Source: Anaerolineae bacterium
Lineage (GTDB): Bacteria; Chloroflexota; Anaerolineae; Aggregatilineales; Phototrophicaceae
Assembly: GCA_022823165.1 (NCBI GenBank)
Contig: JAJDXR010000059.1
Coordinates: 1-40,205 of the forward strand
Direction: 5' to 3'
Length of the DNA: 40,205 nt
Part shown: in pieces, positions 8,635 through 16,671 of the stretch
How positions within the stretch are numbered: position 1 is the first letter of the stretch
Layout: the number at the start of each line of letters is the position of its first letter
Notes under the pieces: model-generated
Seen by the model: only the letters and a program-made list of their open reading frames with translations
Database searches by the model: none
What the model was told of the DNA's origin: nothing
Program-made: the position numbers and the translations under genes

Positions 8635-9390
8635 ATGCTCACAGGCAAAACCGCCATCATCACCGGCGGCGCCGGCGATTTGGGCAGCGCCATGGCGCGC
8701 CAACTGGCTGAGAAGGGCGCCCACGTCGTCATCTGGGATATCGTCCCGCGCGCTGAGGCGGCCGCCGCCATCGAGGGTGTACGGGCGCAGGACCCGCAGG
8801 TCGAGTACGCCGAGGTCGATGTGCGCGACCGCGCCGCCGTCGACAGCGCCATAGCCGCCCTGCCGCAACTGGACATCGTCTGCTCCAACGCCGGCATCGT
8901 GGAAGCCCAGCCTTTCCTCGAGATCAGCGGCGAGAATTGGCAAAACCACCTGGACATCAACCTGACCGGCTGCTTCAACGTCTGCCAGGCGGCCGCGCGC
9001 AAGATGGTGACTGACAATACGCGGGGGCGTCTCATTCTCACATCCAGTTGGGTGGCGGCCATCCCCTGGCCCGAGATCACGGCCTATACCGTCAGCAAAG
9101 CCGGCGTCAATATGCTGGTCAAGCAGATGGCGCGCGAGCTTTCGCAGCACGGCATTCTGGTGAACGCGGTGGCGCCGGGCATCGTCAAAGCCGGGCTGGC
9201 CGGGCGGCAACTGCGCGAGGAGCCGCAATACGCCGCGCGGGTGGCCAAAGCTATCCCGCTGGGCGAGCCGGGCAGTCCGGAAGAGATCGCCGCCGCCGTG
9301 GTTTACCTGGCGGGGCCGCAGACAGCTTACATGACCGGCAGCATCCTGACGCTTGACGGCGGCTGCTCGCTATTCCAATTCGACAGCTAG
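8635..9390 (+). CDS. SDR-family oxidoreductase
   Basis: This is a classical short-chain dehydrogenase/reductase of 251 aa. The cofactor loop ITGGAGDLG lies near residues 9-17, the NAG motif is CSNAGIV near 85, and the catalytic Ser-Tyr-Lys is in TSSW...YTVSK. The C-terminal LDGG close is typical of the FabG-like group. The ATG at 8635 has AGAAAGGA about 9 nt upstream. An in-frame ATG at 8473 would add 54 residues with no family similarity. It follows the GH38-like gene by 161 nt and may act on a released sugar or aglycone, which is inference. Its TAG shares two bases with the reverse-strand stop of the helicase gene. Confidence 0.88.
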   Translation: MLTGKTAIITGGAGDLGSAMARQLAEKGAHVVIWDIVPRAEAAAAIEGVRAQDPQVEYAEVDVRDRAAVDSAIAALPQLDIVCSNAGIVEAQPFLEISGENWQNHLDINLTGCFNVCQAAARKMVTDNTRGRLILTSSWVAAIPWPEITAYTVSKAGVNMLVKQMARELSQHGILVNAVAPGIVKAGLAGRQLREEPQYAARVAKAIPLGEPGSPEEIAAAVVYLAGPQTAYMTGSILTLDGGCSLFQFDS

Positions 9391-11507
9391 CCGGGCTCGC
9401 TCTGGCGCGCGCTGTGGCGCAGCAGGTTCTGTATGGTCTCCAGCAGCAAGCCGCGCTGTTCGTAGCCGCTTTCGCTGAGTTCGCTGTAACCGAGATAGAC
9501 GACCTTGCGGCAGCGGCGCGTCAAAGCCAGCAGCAAGCGGCCCAGCGTCTGGCGATTCCATAGCTGTTCATCGGCTTCCGTCCAGCGCGCGCCCTCTTGC
9601 CAGCTACGGCTCAAAACATAAGGATGCGTCAGCGGCTGATACAAACGGCGCGACCAACCTTCGCTGCCGATGTTGAGCCAGAACTGGTAGTCGACGGGGC
9701 GATTGGAGAGCAAGAAGGTATAAGCCGGCGCGATCAGCACGCTGTTTTCGTCTTGCGCCTCCCAACTGCGCCGGTAGTAATTGGCGATGACACCGCGGTC
9801 CACCATGCGCGCGTAATCCAGCGCCAGGTCGTTCGCTTCGTCGTAGCGGCTCAGAAAATCCAGCGACCAGCGGAAATTGCGGGCGGAATCGACCAGATTC
9901 ATGCAGATATTGCCGGCGTCGATATGGCTGTGGAAGCCAAAGCCGCTACGCGAGAGCAACTCGCCGAAAATGCGCTTGAAGAAGATGTCGATGGCTTCGA
10001 CGCCGCCGCCCTCGCGATAGCGCTGCAGCCAGCCGACCAGGCGATCGTAACGTTCGCCCAATTCGAAGGTGATGCGGGACTGCATGCTCGGCGCTTGCAC
10101 CTGCGAGAAGGGCAGCAGCGCGCCTTGACGATAGAGCATTTCGGTCAGCAGCTTGGCGCGTATCAGATCCAGGCCGGCGATGGCGGTCATCAGCGCGAAG
10201 GCGATATCGAACTCGGCCGGCTGCAACTGCCACTGCGGGTGCGCCAGCCGCGCCAGCGTCAACAGCGTTCGGGCGGCGCGCTCGTCCCGCAGCGCCCGCG
10301 ACGGTCGATGCGAGCGCGCCTGAATACCGCGCTTGTCCAGGCGCTCCATCAAGCCGAAACGCAAGACGTCCGACAGAAATGGCGCCAGCACGACAATCTC
10401 GCCCGGCGGCGTCGCCCCCTCATGGATCAGCCGGCTGATATGATCGGCCACCCAATCGACCATCTGCGGATGATAGCGATGCGCTTCCGCCGTCAGCGCC
10501 GGGCGCGGGTCAGCGCGCTCAGCGCCCGGCTCGGCGACGCCCAGTTGCGCGCCCAGCTGCCCGCCGAGGGCTGCAACCGCGGGCCCCATCACCTGGCTCT
10601 GGCTCAGCGACTGCCGCGCCTGGCAGAGCTGCCGCAAGCGGCGGGCATGGCCCGGATCCGCGCCCAGAAAGCGCCGAAAACCGGCATCGCGATCGAAAAT
10701 TAGCAGCGCCGACTCGCAATCTTCCAGCAGCGATGCCAGCAAGCTGTGAGAAGCCGGATTGTCTTCCTCGATGTTGTCGACGATGAGGTGTCGAAAGCGC
10801 CTGCGCATATAGTCCCGCGCTGGCGGCAAGGACAGAATGTGGTCGCGAAACACCTCAAGGTAAAGCGAGAAGTCCAGCAGATTGCGCTGCAGGCAGTAGT
10901 CCCGGAAGGCCAAGGCGCAGGTCTGCGCATCGTCAAAGATATGCGACTGCTCCACGCCGCCCGCCAAGGCGGCATTCAAGCGCGAGCCAATCTCGCTGAT
11001 GGGAAAGCCGACCAGCGCCGCCTTGTTCATATTGTCGATAATCTGGCTGTAGAGGCGGGCGCGATCGATGCGTACGCTGTTGAAATAATCGCGTTGATTC
11101 ACCAGCGGCTCGATGGCGCGGGTCATAAAATACTGCACCAGCTCCAGGCTGAGGAAATTCGGCAAATCCCGCGGATGCGCGAATCCGGCGCGCTCCGCCA
11201 CTAAAAACCAGAACATCTCGACCATTTGCAGAGACAAACTGCCTATGGTATGCGCCGACGCCTGTCCACCCTGATACAGCCTATGGTCGCACAGAGCTTC
11301 AAGGTAGGGAGTGGCCAGCGATCGCTGCGGCACAAAGATCAGGATCGATTCGGCCGGCGCGCCCTGCGCCAGCAAACGCAGCAGGCGCCTGATCCCCACG
11401 GTTGTCTTGCCGCTGCCGGCGATGCCTTCCAGCCAGATCTTCTGGTCTAAGGGCAACTCAAGCAAAGTCGCCTGCTGCGGGCTTAACTGCTTGCTGTCAA
11501 TGACCAT
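9387..11507 (-). CDS. Divergent UvrD/Rep-like superfamily 1 helicase
   Basis: This 706-aa protein has a Walker A motif GIAGSGKTT near residues 28-36, preceded by a Q-motif-like region. It has a Walker B-like DNIEED near 245-250 and a motif VI-like stretch LLLALTRRCRKVVYLG close to the C-terminus, as in UvrD/Rep/RecB helicases. The usual motif V sequence (a HxAKGLE-type segment) is not recognisable, and the region before motif VI is divergent, so helicase activity is uncertain. It may be an ATPase partner in DNA repair or a lineage-specific paralogue. It is transcribed away from the ParAB cassette, its start being about 220 nt from the small winged-helix gene. Confidence 0.75.
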   Translation of the reverse strand: MVIDSKQLSPQQATLLELPLDQKIWLEGIAGSGKTTVGIRRLLRLLAQGAPAESILIFVPQRSLATPYLEALCDHRLYQGGQASAHTIGSLSLQMVEMFWFLVAERAGFAHPRDLPNFLSLELVQYFMTRAIEPLVNQRDYFNSVRIDRARLYSQIIDNMNKAALVGFPISEIGSRLNAALAGGVEQSHIFDDAQTCALAFRDYCLQRNLLDFSLYLEVFRDHILSLPPARDYMRRRFRHLIVDNIEEDNPASHSLLASLLEDCESALLIFDRDAGFRRFLGADPGHARRLRQLCQARQSLSQSQVMGPAVAALGGQLGAQLGVAEPGAERADPRPALTAEAHRYHPQMVDWVADHISRLIHEGATPPGEIVVLAPFLSDVLRFGLMERLDKRGIQARSHRPSRALRDERAARTLLTLARLAHPQWQLQPAEFDIAFALMTAIAGLDLIRAKLLTEMLYRQGALLPFSQVQAPSMQSRITFELGERYDRLVGWLQRYREGGGVEAIDIFFKRIFGELLSRSGFGFHSHIDAGNICMNLVDSARNFRWSLDFLSRYDEANDLALDYARMVDRGVIANYYRRSWEAQDENSVLIAPAYTFLLSNRPVDYQFWLNIGSEGWSRRLYQPLTHPYVLSRSWQEGARWTEADEQLWNRQTLGRLLLALTRRCRKVVYLGYSELSESGYEQRGLLLETIQNLLRHSARQSEPG

Positions 11508-11729
11508 TCGCAGATTATAGGACGGGATACTCGCTTACTCTAGCGCCGGCGATACTGGAAAACATTGCCCCAATCTGGTAAACTGCGCTCCCTGATGTGC
11601 AGTCGCTTTCGCCAATTGAAGGCGCCGGACGATTTTCCACGAATTTTGCCATTTAAGCTTGCCTTAAGCTCGATTACACGCTACACTTGCATTGTATCTA
11701 TACTGTTTAATAGTGGAGCGTCTCTTCAG
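11508..11729. promoter_or_regulatory. Divergent promoter region between helicase and ParAB cassette
   Basis: This 222-bp spacer separates divergent genes. Plus-strand candidates are a TGGAAA-17-TAAACT pair near 11555-11583 and a TATACT -10 box near 11699. Close to the latter, ATTACACG and CTACAC half-sites (about 11673-11688) resemble the TTACACG arm of the palindrome found in parB. That would suit autoregulation by ParB or the adjoining winged-helix protein. Assignment is by eye only. Confidence 0.35.
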
Positions 11730-11975
11730 ATGTCTCAAGACCATCGTCCCAGTTCCGAGACACGACAAATGATGATCGACATCGTAGCCCGCAGCGAGCG
11801 TCCGCTTACCCGCACCGAGATCGTCAACCGGCTCAACCGCAAGAAAACGCCCCACCTCATCAACATGATGGATGCGCTGGTGGATGCTGGCGTCTTCAAC
11901 CGCAGCATTGTTACTTTTAATAATGGTGTAACAGGTTATGTTTATAGCTTGGCGCATCAATACGCGCGAGAATAG
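11730..11975 (+). CDS. Small winged-helix-type DNA-binding protein upstream of parA
   Basis: This 81-aa protein has a helix-turn-helix character: an N-terminal helix, then RPLTRTEIVNRLNRKKTP as a recognition region, followed by a short wing-like GVTGYVYSLA. I recognise no named family. The ATG at 11730 is preceded by GGAG about 12 nt upstream. The in-frame upstream TTG/ATG-rich extension from 11565 crosses the promoter region. The stop lies 9 nt before parA, so it is the first gene of the partition operon. A role as transcriptional repressor or copy-number/partition accessory is inferred from position. A GTGTAAC half-site lies inside its 3' end at about 11925. Confidence 0.65.
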   Translation: MSQDHRPSSETRQMMIDIVARSERPLTRTEIVNRLNRKKTPHLINMMDALVDAGVFNRSIVTFNNGVTGYVYSLAHQYARE

Positions 11976-11984
11976 GTAGCCCGC

Positions 11985-12782
11985 ATGAAGATCATCACAC
12001 TTCTGAACGAGAAGGGGGGCGTGGGCAAAACTACGCTCGCCACTCATCTGTCAGCTGGCTTGGCGATACGCGGCAAGCGCGTCATCCTGGTGGACGCTGA
12101 CCCGCAGGGCCACGCGACCATCGCCTTTGGCCTGTCCAAGGAACCTGGCTTCTACGATTTGATCGTGCGCAATGCGCCCTTCCAAAAAGTTTTGCGGCCG
12201 GTGCCAGCGGAGCGCTTTAATGTGCCGGACGAAGCGCATAATACCAACGGACAGTTGCTGGTGGTGCCGTCAAATATCGAGACTCGCAGCATCGCCGGCA
12301 ATATCTCCGACGCCTTCACCGTTTTGAAGCGATTTAATCAGTTGCGCAACGCCATCGACTTCGTCTTTTTTGATACCTCGCCGACTCCGTCATTGCTGCA
12401 TTCTTCAATATATATGGCGACCGACGGCATCATTTATCCCACAAAATGTGAAGCGTGGAGCTTTGATGGCTTGCGCGAGAGCTTGACGCATAAAGATCAA
12501 TTCAGCCCGATTCGCCAGCAATACAACTTGAACGATATCAAAGTGCTGGGCGTGGTGCCGACTATGTACCGCGGCCGAACCCTTGAACATCAAGACAACT
12601 TGCGCCGTTTGCAGGACACCTTTGGCAGTCTGGTTTGGAAGCCCCTGCCCGTCCGGACGATCTGGACCGAGGTGGCCAGCGCCCGCCGCACCGTCTTTTC
12701 TTTGGCGCCCGGCAGCGGCACGGCCGAAGATGCCTGGCATCTGGTTGACCAATTGGAGGACCGCATCTATGAGCAGCCGTGA
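11985..12782 (+). CDS. parA: ParA-family partition ATPase
   Basis: This 265-aa P-loop protein has the deviant Walker A EKGGVGKTT at residues 9-17, Walker A' VDADPQG at 36-42 and Walker B FVFFDTSPTPS near 125. These features define ParA/Soj/MinD-type ATPases that move DNA or cargo along the nucleoid. It lacks the long N-terminal helix-turn-helix of P1-type ParA, so it is of the shorter type Ib or Soj-like class, which fits the separate winged-helix gene just upstream. The parB start codon lies inside its 3' end (14-nt overlap), giving translational coupling. Being placed beside a PrimPol-type primase rather than gidA/dnaA genes, it looks like a plasmid or integrated-element ParA, not the chromosomal copy. 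Confidence 0.92.
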   Translation: MKIITLLNEKGGVGKTTLATHLSAGLAIRGKRVILVDADPQGHATIAFGLSKEPGFYDLIVRNAPFQKVLRPVPAERFNVPDEAHNTNGQLLVVPSNIETRSIAGNISDAFTVLKRFNQLRNAIDFVFFDTSPTPSLLHSSIYMATDGIIYPTKCEAWSFDGLRESLTHKDQFSPIRQQYNLNDIKVLGVVPTMYRGRTLEHQDNLRRLQDTFGSLVWKPLPVRTIWTEVASARRTVFSLAPGSGTAEDAWHLVDQLEDRIYEQP

Positions 12783-13977
12783 GCGCCGCCGCAAAATACA
12801 GACCGAAGACAACCTGCTCTCGGCTAACCCCAATACACTTGACCCCAAAACCGCCGACGCCATCGGCTTCGGCTTGGGCGACCTGGCGCTGGAAATCGCC
12901 GCGGCCGACAATGATTTTCAAGCCATCGAAGCCGTCAGCATTCAAGAGATTCACCCCAATTCCATTCAGCCGCGTTACAGCATCCCCCATGATCTGACTG
13001 ACATCTTCGCGCTGCATCCAGGAAATATCGTCGACATCTTTGAACGCTGGATCATTGAAGTGCAGTTGGAAACCGGGCAGAAGGATTTCGATATTTTGCC
13101 TTATTTGCAGGGGCAAGCCACCAGCCGCGGCGCCCGAGCTGAAAGCGATGCGCCCGATCAGAGCGCCGCTGACCAGCCGCTTTTCGGTAAAGAAACCGCA
13201 CTCATGAAGATTGTCGATTTGGCCGCCAGCATCCGTCGTGATGGCTTGTCCAACCCGATCAGCCTGGTGCGGCATGCGGACCACTACGAGATTGAAACCG
13301 GCGAGCGGCGCTGGCTGGCTTATCATATCCTCTACTGGAAGTTCGGCGATGGCGACCGGCGCTCCGATGGCAGCGTGGTCAATTGGTCGCGCATTCCCGC
13401 GCGCGTTGTCAACCAGGTTGACGTCTGGCGCCAAGCCAGCGAAAACAACGCCCGCGACAATCTAAACGCCATCAGCCGCGCCCGCCAGCTTTCCCTGCTG
13501 TTGATGGACCTGCACGGCTGGGACAACTTCGTAAAGATCGATGCCTGCGAAAATGAACAAGCCTTCTATGCCCAGGTCGCCGATGGCGCCGCCTGGCGCA
13601 TTCCGCGCGGGCAAGGCGAGCGCCTGCTGAACGCCATGGGGCTATCGGACGCCGGGCAGCTACGCCAATATCGCGCGCTCCTGCGGCTGCCGGCCGACCT
13701 GTGGCGCCGGGGTGATGACGAGAATCTCACCGAAGGTGAATTGCGCAAAATGAAAGCCGCGCTGGATAACGTTACACGTGTAACGATACAGAAAAGCAAA
13801 TCCAAAAAAGACGCGGTCGCTCGACTGGCCGCGGACGCCACTCAATGGCGAAACAAACTCCGTAAGGAAATCAATTCCCTCGATAACAACAATAAACCCA
13901 AGATTCGCCGTCTCATCGAAGCCGAAATTCGGCAGCTCATGCGTCTCATCGCCGATATTGACGAATCCCACACATAA
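12769..13977 (+). CDS. parB: ParB-family centromere-binding protein
   Basis: The 402-aa protein has the ParB/Sulfiredoxin-type CTPase/nuclease-like domain, with SIRRDGLSNPISL and the hallmark GERRW at residues 178-182. A central helical DNA-binding region follows (ENNARDNLNAISRA, then GLSDAGQLRQYRALLRLP as a likely HTH). The N-terminal 60 residues and a loop of about 30 residues after 110 are atypical. The ATG at 12769 has GGAGGA 8 nt upstream and overlaps parA by 14 nt. A perfect 16-bp palindrome lies within its last quarter, and a degenerate copy lies 80 nt beyond its stop. ParB would load on such parS sites and stimulate ParA. Confidence 0.88.
   Translation: MSSRERRRKIQTEDNLLSANPNTLDPKTADAIGFGLGDLALEIAAADNDFQAIEAVSIQEIHPNSIQPRYSIPHDLTDIFALHPGNIVDIFERWIIEVQLETGQKDFDILPYLQGQATSRGARAESDAPDQSAADQPLFGKETALMKIVDLAASIRRDGLSNPISLVRHADHYEIETGERRWLAYHILYWKFGDGDRRSDGSVVNWSRIPARVVNQVDVWRQASENNARDNLNAISRARQLSLLLMDLHGWDNFVKIDACENEQAFYAQVADGAAWRIPRGQGERLLNAMGLSDAGQLRQYRALLRLPADLWRRGDDENLTEGELRKMKAALDNVTRVTIQKSKSKKDAVARLAADATQWRNKLRKEINSLDNNNKPKIRRLIEAEIRQLMRLIADIDESHT
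13770..13785. promoter_or_regulatory. Candidate parS site, perfect 16-bp palindrome inside parB
   Basis: The sequence CGTTACACGTGTAACG is identical to its own reverse complement and lies within the coding sequence of parB. It resembles the GTTTCACGTGAAAC chromosomal parS in its central CACGTG core but with TTA arms, so it is a plausible cognate variant. A second copy with 16 of 20 matches over the extended site lies at 14058. Confidence 0.6.
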
Positions 13978-14057
13978 GCCCATCTGATCACAGTTCGCGC
14001 CCACAATAAACAACGGTTGCGCAAACGCTGCCGCCCGTCCCGTCCGCCACGGCTAAG

Positions 14058-14095
14058 CGCTACACCTGTAACGGTATAAGCGCAACTCTATACCG
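14058..14095. repeat. Degenerate second parS-like site plus adjoining inverted repeat
   Basis: CGCTACACCTGTAACG (14058-14073) matches the parB palindrome at 13 of 16 positions. Immediately after it, GGTATA (14073-14078) and TATACC (14090-14095) form an inverted repeat around AGCGCAACTC. Two TAAGCGC direct repeats flank the parS-like core. The patch sits in the 136-bp gap between the convergent parB and primase genes and could be a centromere or part of an origin. Confidence 0.45.
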
Positions 14096-14113
14096 CAACA
14101 CGCAAGCTCCGCA

Positions 14114-16135
14114 CTAGGCCATACTTCGCGCCAACAGGCTCACGCCGGCGTCCGCTTCATCCAACCGCAGCGCGCGCTCCGCCATCGACCTTAGCACGTC
14201 GCGATAGGAATCCCTGACCGCCAGAAGGACGTTACCCTCGCCAAACTCTTTTAACATCCGATAGGCCACGCCGCGCCGCGCCGGTCGACGGACTTCAGCG
14301 CCTGCGGGGCTTTCGGCGACCAAGTAACCCTGGATGCTCTCGGCAACCTTGTCCTCAGGAATATGCCTGGCGACAGACTCATAACGCAAGCTAATCTTTT
14401 CATAACGGATCCGCGCCGCCCGCGCCCGCACCCGACCGGCGAAGCCACGAAGCCGATCAATCCAGCCGCCGTCGGTTACATGCTCACCACGCCAAACCCG
14501 CAAGCGCATGAACATCTCAACACTCAGCGGCTCGTACACCAGCGGCTCAGCCACAGGCTTATCTAAAGTCAGCAGAGACGGCCGCCTCACACAGACTTGG
14601 ACCTCGCCGCTCGCCCGCTTCAGCAAAGCCGCTCCAATATGCCTCCAAGCCGGAAAACGCGCCGATTCCCCAATGGCAAGCCAATATCCGGGCGTGTGAT
14701 TCTTTAGCTGATCACGCCCTCGCCGCGGCAGGCACTTCAAACTATCCCATGTCAGACTGAAGCGCCCGACCTGCTCACAGACCTGAACGCCCAACGCAGC
14801 GTTATACCGTCGCAAGGTCCGAGTATTCACACCCAAACGCCCGGCCAGAAAAGACATCGGCGACCGAGGCGAAACGCGCTTCACATACTCTCGATGCAAG
14901 GCGCGCCGATATGCGTGGCTGCTAGACAAGTCCGACTTACTCACTAGATCCGACGGCGACCAGCTCACCTCCAGCACCTCCATCAGCCGCAAGACGCTAG
15001 GCGCCTGGAACAGCAACTGCGCCGGCCTACCGCGCGAGCCAGATTTAAGTCCCCCAATGTCCAGGTATTCTACATATCTTCTACTGATAATATGCCGCCC
15101 ATTGAACGTCGAGTGATCCCCAGTTAGAGCCGCATGCACACTCTTGCGACTAAGCCCGTATTCCGCCGCCAAGCTAACCGCCTCCGACATATAAAACAGC
15201 GCATCGGCTTGCCAACCAGCTATGAACATGATATCCAAAAGCCTAGCTGCGACAGATGACTTCTGTGTAGCCAACAGGCGTTCGCGTACAGAGTTAGGTA
15301 TACCGCTAGCTTGATGGAAAGCGTCACTGCGCCGATAAGCGCTGGCTATGGTCCGGCGCCCTTCGGTAAAGCGTTCAGCGAAAGTCTCGGGCGCGTGCTT
15401 CAGCGGCGCTTCGCTCATCACATAGCGTTGTAGCAACGCTTTCTCAAGCTCATCGCGATTCATTCCCTGGCGCTTGCCGACGGACGCGCAGCGATACAGC
15501 GCATTGTTGCGTCCGATCTCTCGTTGCAATTTTCCATACATAGCCGCGATGTCAACTTTGCTTGACACCTGCTTCACACGTAGCCCGGCAAAACTTTCTT
15601 GCGCGCGAATATGGAAATAATTCAGGATTGCATCCAGAGCCCCTCGATCCAAATCAGCCGGCTCATCGCGCTGCACAACCCGGTACTCGAAGCCAGCGAC
15701 AACCGACGGCGCCGCCACCACGTAGGCTCTTTCCCCTTTGATGTCGCCACCATCAAATTGATGGCTTGGCACCTTCTCTCCCGTGCGAAAATACAGATGG
15801 TATCCTCGCCGGGTCTTGACCGTGTAGGTCTGCGCGTACTGAGGCAGATGTCGGCAAAACTGCTGATAGCGAAGATGATCGTCAAAGTCGATCACCAGCA
15901 GCTGCGACACCTGGCCGCAAACTACTGCCAGGGCGCCAGCTCTCGTATCGAACATCGTCTGAAGCTCGCGCTGGTCCGGGATTCTCTTTTGATAGGCTCG
16001 CCACTTGATCGTGGGCTTCTTCGGTTCAGCCGCGCCGCAATCGCCGTAGAGTGGTATCACCGAATAACCTCGGTCGGTCAATTTCGCCGCTCGATATATG
16101 AGTTGCTTTCTTAGTTTTTTCGACTGTTTATTCAT
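14114..16135 (-). CDS. PrimPol-type bifunctional primase/polymerase domain protein
   Basis: This 673-aa protein begins with an archaeo-eukaryotic-primase-like prim-pol domain of the type found in plasmid and phage replication proteins. Catalytic carboxylates lie in VIDFDD (D83, D85), the nucleotide-binding segment RGYHLYFR is at 110-117 (H113), and GGDIKGERAYVVAAPS follows at 129-144. The remaining 500 residues are basic and helical, with a possible HTH near 430 (SFLAGRLGVNTRTLRRYN). No Walker A helicase motif is seen, so it primes or initiates but would need a separate helicase. The ATG at 16135 has a weak GGAAAAG ribosome site. It is convergent with parB and divergent from the structured RNA. 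Its codon use and lower G+C differ from the flanking metabolic genes. Confidence 0.82.
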   Translation of the reverse strand: MNKQSKKLRKQLIYRAAKLTDRGYSVIPLYGDCGAAEPKKPTIKWRAYQKRIPDQRELQTMFDTRAGALAVVCGQVSQLLVIDFDDHLRYQQFCRHLPQYAQTYTVKTRRGYHLYFRTGEKVPSHQFDGGDIKGERAYVVAAPSVVAGFEYRVVQRDEPADLDRGALDAILNYFHIRAQESFAGLRVKQVSSKVDIAAMYGKLQREIGRNNALYRCASVGKRQGMNRDELEKALLQRYVMSEAPLKHAPETFAERFTEGRRTIASAYRRSDAFHQASGIPNSVRERLLATQKSSVAARLLDIMFIAGWQADALFYMSEAVSLAAEYGLSRKSVHAALTGDHSTFNGRHIISRRYVEYLDIGGLKSGSRGRPAQLLFQAPSVLRLMEVLEVSWSPSDLVSKSDLSSSHAYRRALHREYVKRVSPRSPMSFLAGRLGVNTRTLRRYNAALGVQVCEQVGRFSLTWDSLKCLPRRGRDQLKNHTPGYWLAIGESARFPAWRHIGAALLKRASGEVQVCVRRPSLLTLDKPVAEPLVYEPLSVEMFMRLRVWRGEHVTDGGWIDRLRGFAGRVRARAARIRYEKISLRYESVARHIPEDKVAESIQGYLVAESPAGAEVRRPARRGVAYRMLKEFGEGNVLLAVRDSYRDVLRSMAERALRLDEADAGVSLLARSMA

Positions 16136-16165
16136 TGCTTTTCCGTCTTATTTTCTGCGAATTCC

Positions 16166-16194
16166 TTGCTATTCCTAGGGAAAGGCGCTACAAT
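16166..16194 (+). promoter_or_regulatory. Strong sigma-70-type promoter for the structured RNA
   Basis: TTGCTA (16166-16171), a 17-bp spacer and TACAAT (16189-16194) are close to the sigma-A consensus. The expected transcription start is near 16201. It begins 31 nt upstream of the divergent primase gene and so lies in that gene's 5' region. Confidence 0.75.
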
Positions 16195-16200
16195 GCAAAC

Positions 16201-16350
16201 AAGCGGAACACCCACGTAAAAGTGGGCGCCGCGGATGCTCGGTGGATCGGCTCCTGCGCCAACATGGTCCGATCTACCTGCGAGTACAAAGGGCATGACC
16301 GATGATTGGTCATCAGTGAGGAGAGGCTGCCACCTCTCCTCTACCTTTTG
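16201..16350 (+). ncRNA. Structured small RNA, about 150 nt, beside the primase gene
   Basis: There is no ORF here, but a consensus promoter and a terminator define a short transcript with four helices. Helix 1 is GCGG/CCGC (16203-16206/16229-16232) enclosing CCCAC/GTGGG. Helix 2 is GTGGATCGG (16242-16250) with CCGATCTAC (16269-16277), closed outside by CTCG/CGAG. Helix 3 is ATGACC (16295-16300) with GGTCAT (16308-16313). Helix 4 is the terminator. It does not match tmRNA, SRP RNA, 6S or RNase P as far as I can tell by motifs. Its position next to a plasmid-type primase suggests a replication-control RNA. It would be antisense to the primase mRNA leader if that mRNA starts upstream of 16350. 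This is inference. Confidence 0.7.
16318..16350 (+). terminator. Intrinsic terminator of the structured RNA
   Basis: GAGGAGAGG (16318-16326) pairs perfectly with CCTCTCCTC (16333-16341) across a CTGCCA loop and is followed by TACCTTTTG. The U-tract is short but the 9-bp stem is G+C rich. Confidence 0.7.
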
Positions 16351-16671
16351 AGCCAGGAATTAACTTGCTAGATGAAAGCTTCTTGTCGAGGCCAATTCCG
16401 ATCGCAGCGAGGTCTTAATTGCTCAAAAGCAGCAGATCAAACGACCGGAATTTCCGCACTCTTCTTGAATATCGTCGCGACCGCAGTCCTCAGGTCACGC
16501 GAACGGTAGCTGGCTCAGCTTAACTTGCACTCGATATATCTATACAGTCTATAAGATTTGGGCTCATCTCGCAAGGATTTGCTGCGATATTCGTAGATAT
16601 TGGCTGCGAACGGATCGTCGCCTTAATTTTAGAACAATAGTGCTAAGCCTTGCCTGGCGCTCAGCGTGTAC
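16351..16671. other. Gene-free spacer after the structured RNA
   Basis: This is an A+T-richer stretch with no coding pattern. The only structure noted is a GCTGCGA direct repeat (about 16580 and 16600) separated by a TATTCGTAGATATTG dyad. It could mark the boundary of the inserted replication cassette, but no duplicated attachment sequence was found by eye. Confidence 0.4.

Noticed and set aside
12583..12768. N-terminal extension of ParB from a TTG inside parA
   Set aside because: It lies wholly inside parA in another frame; ATG 12769 has a good GGAGGA site.
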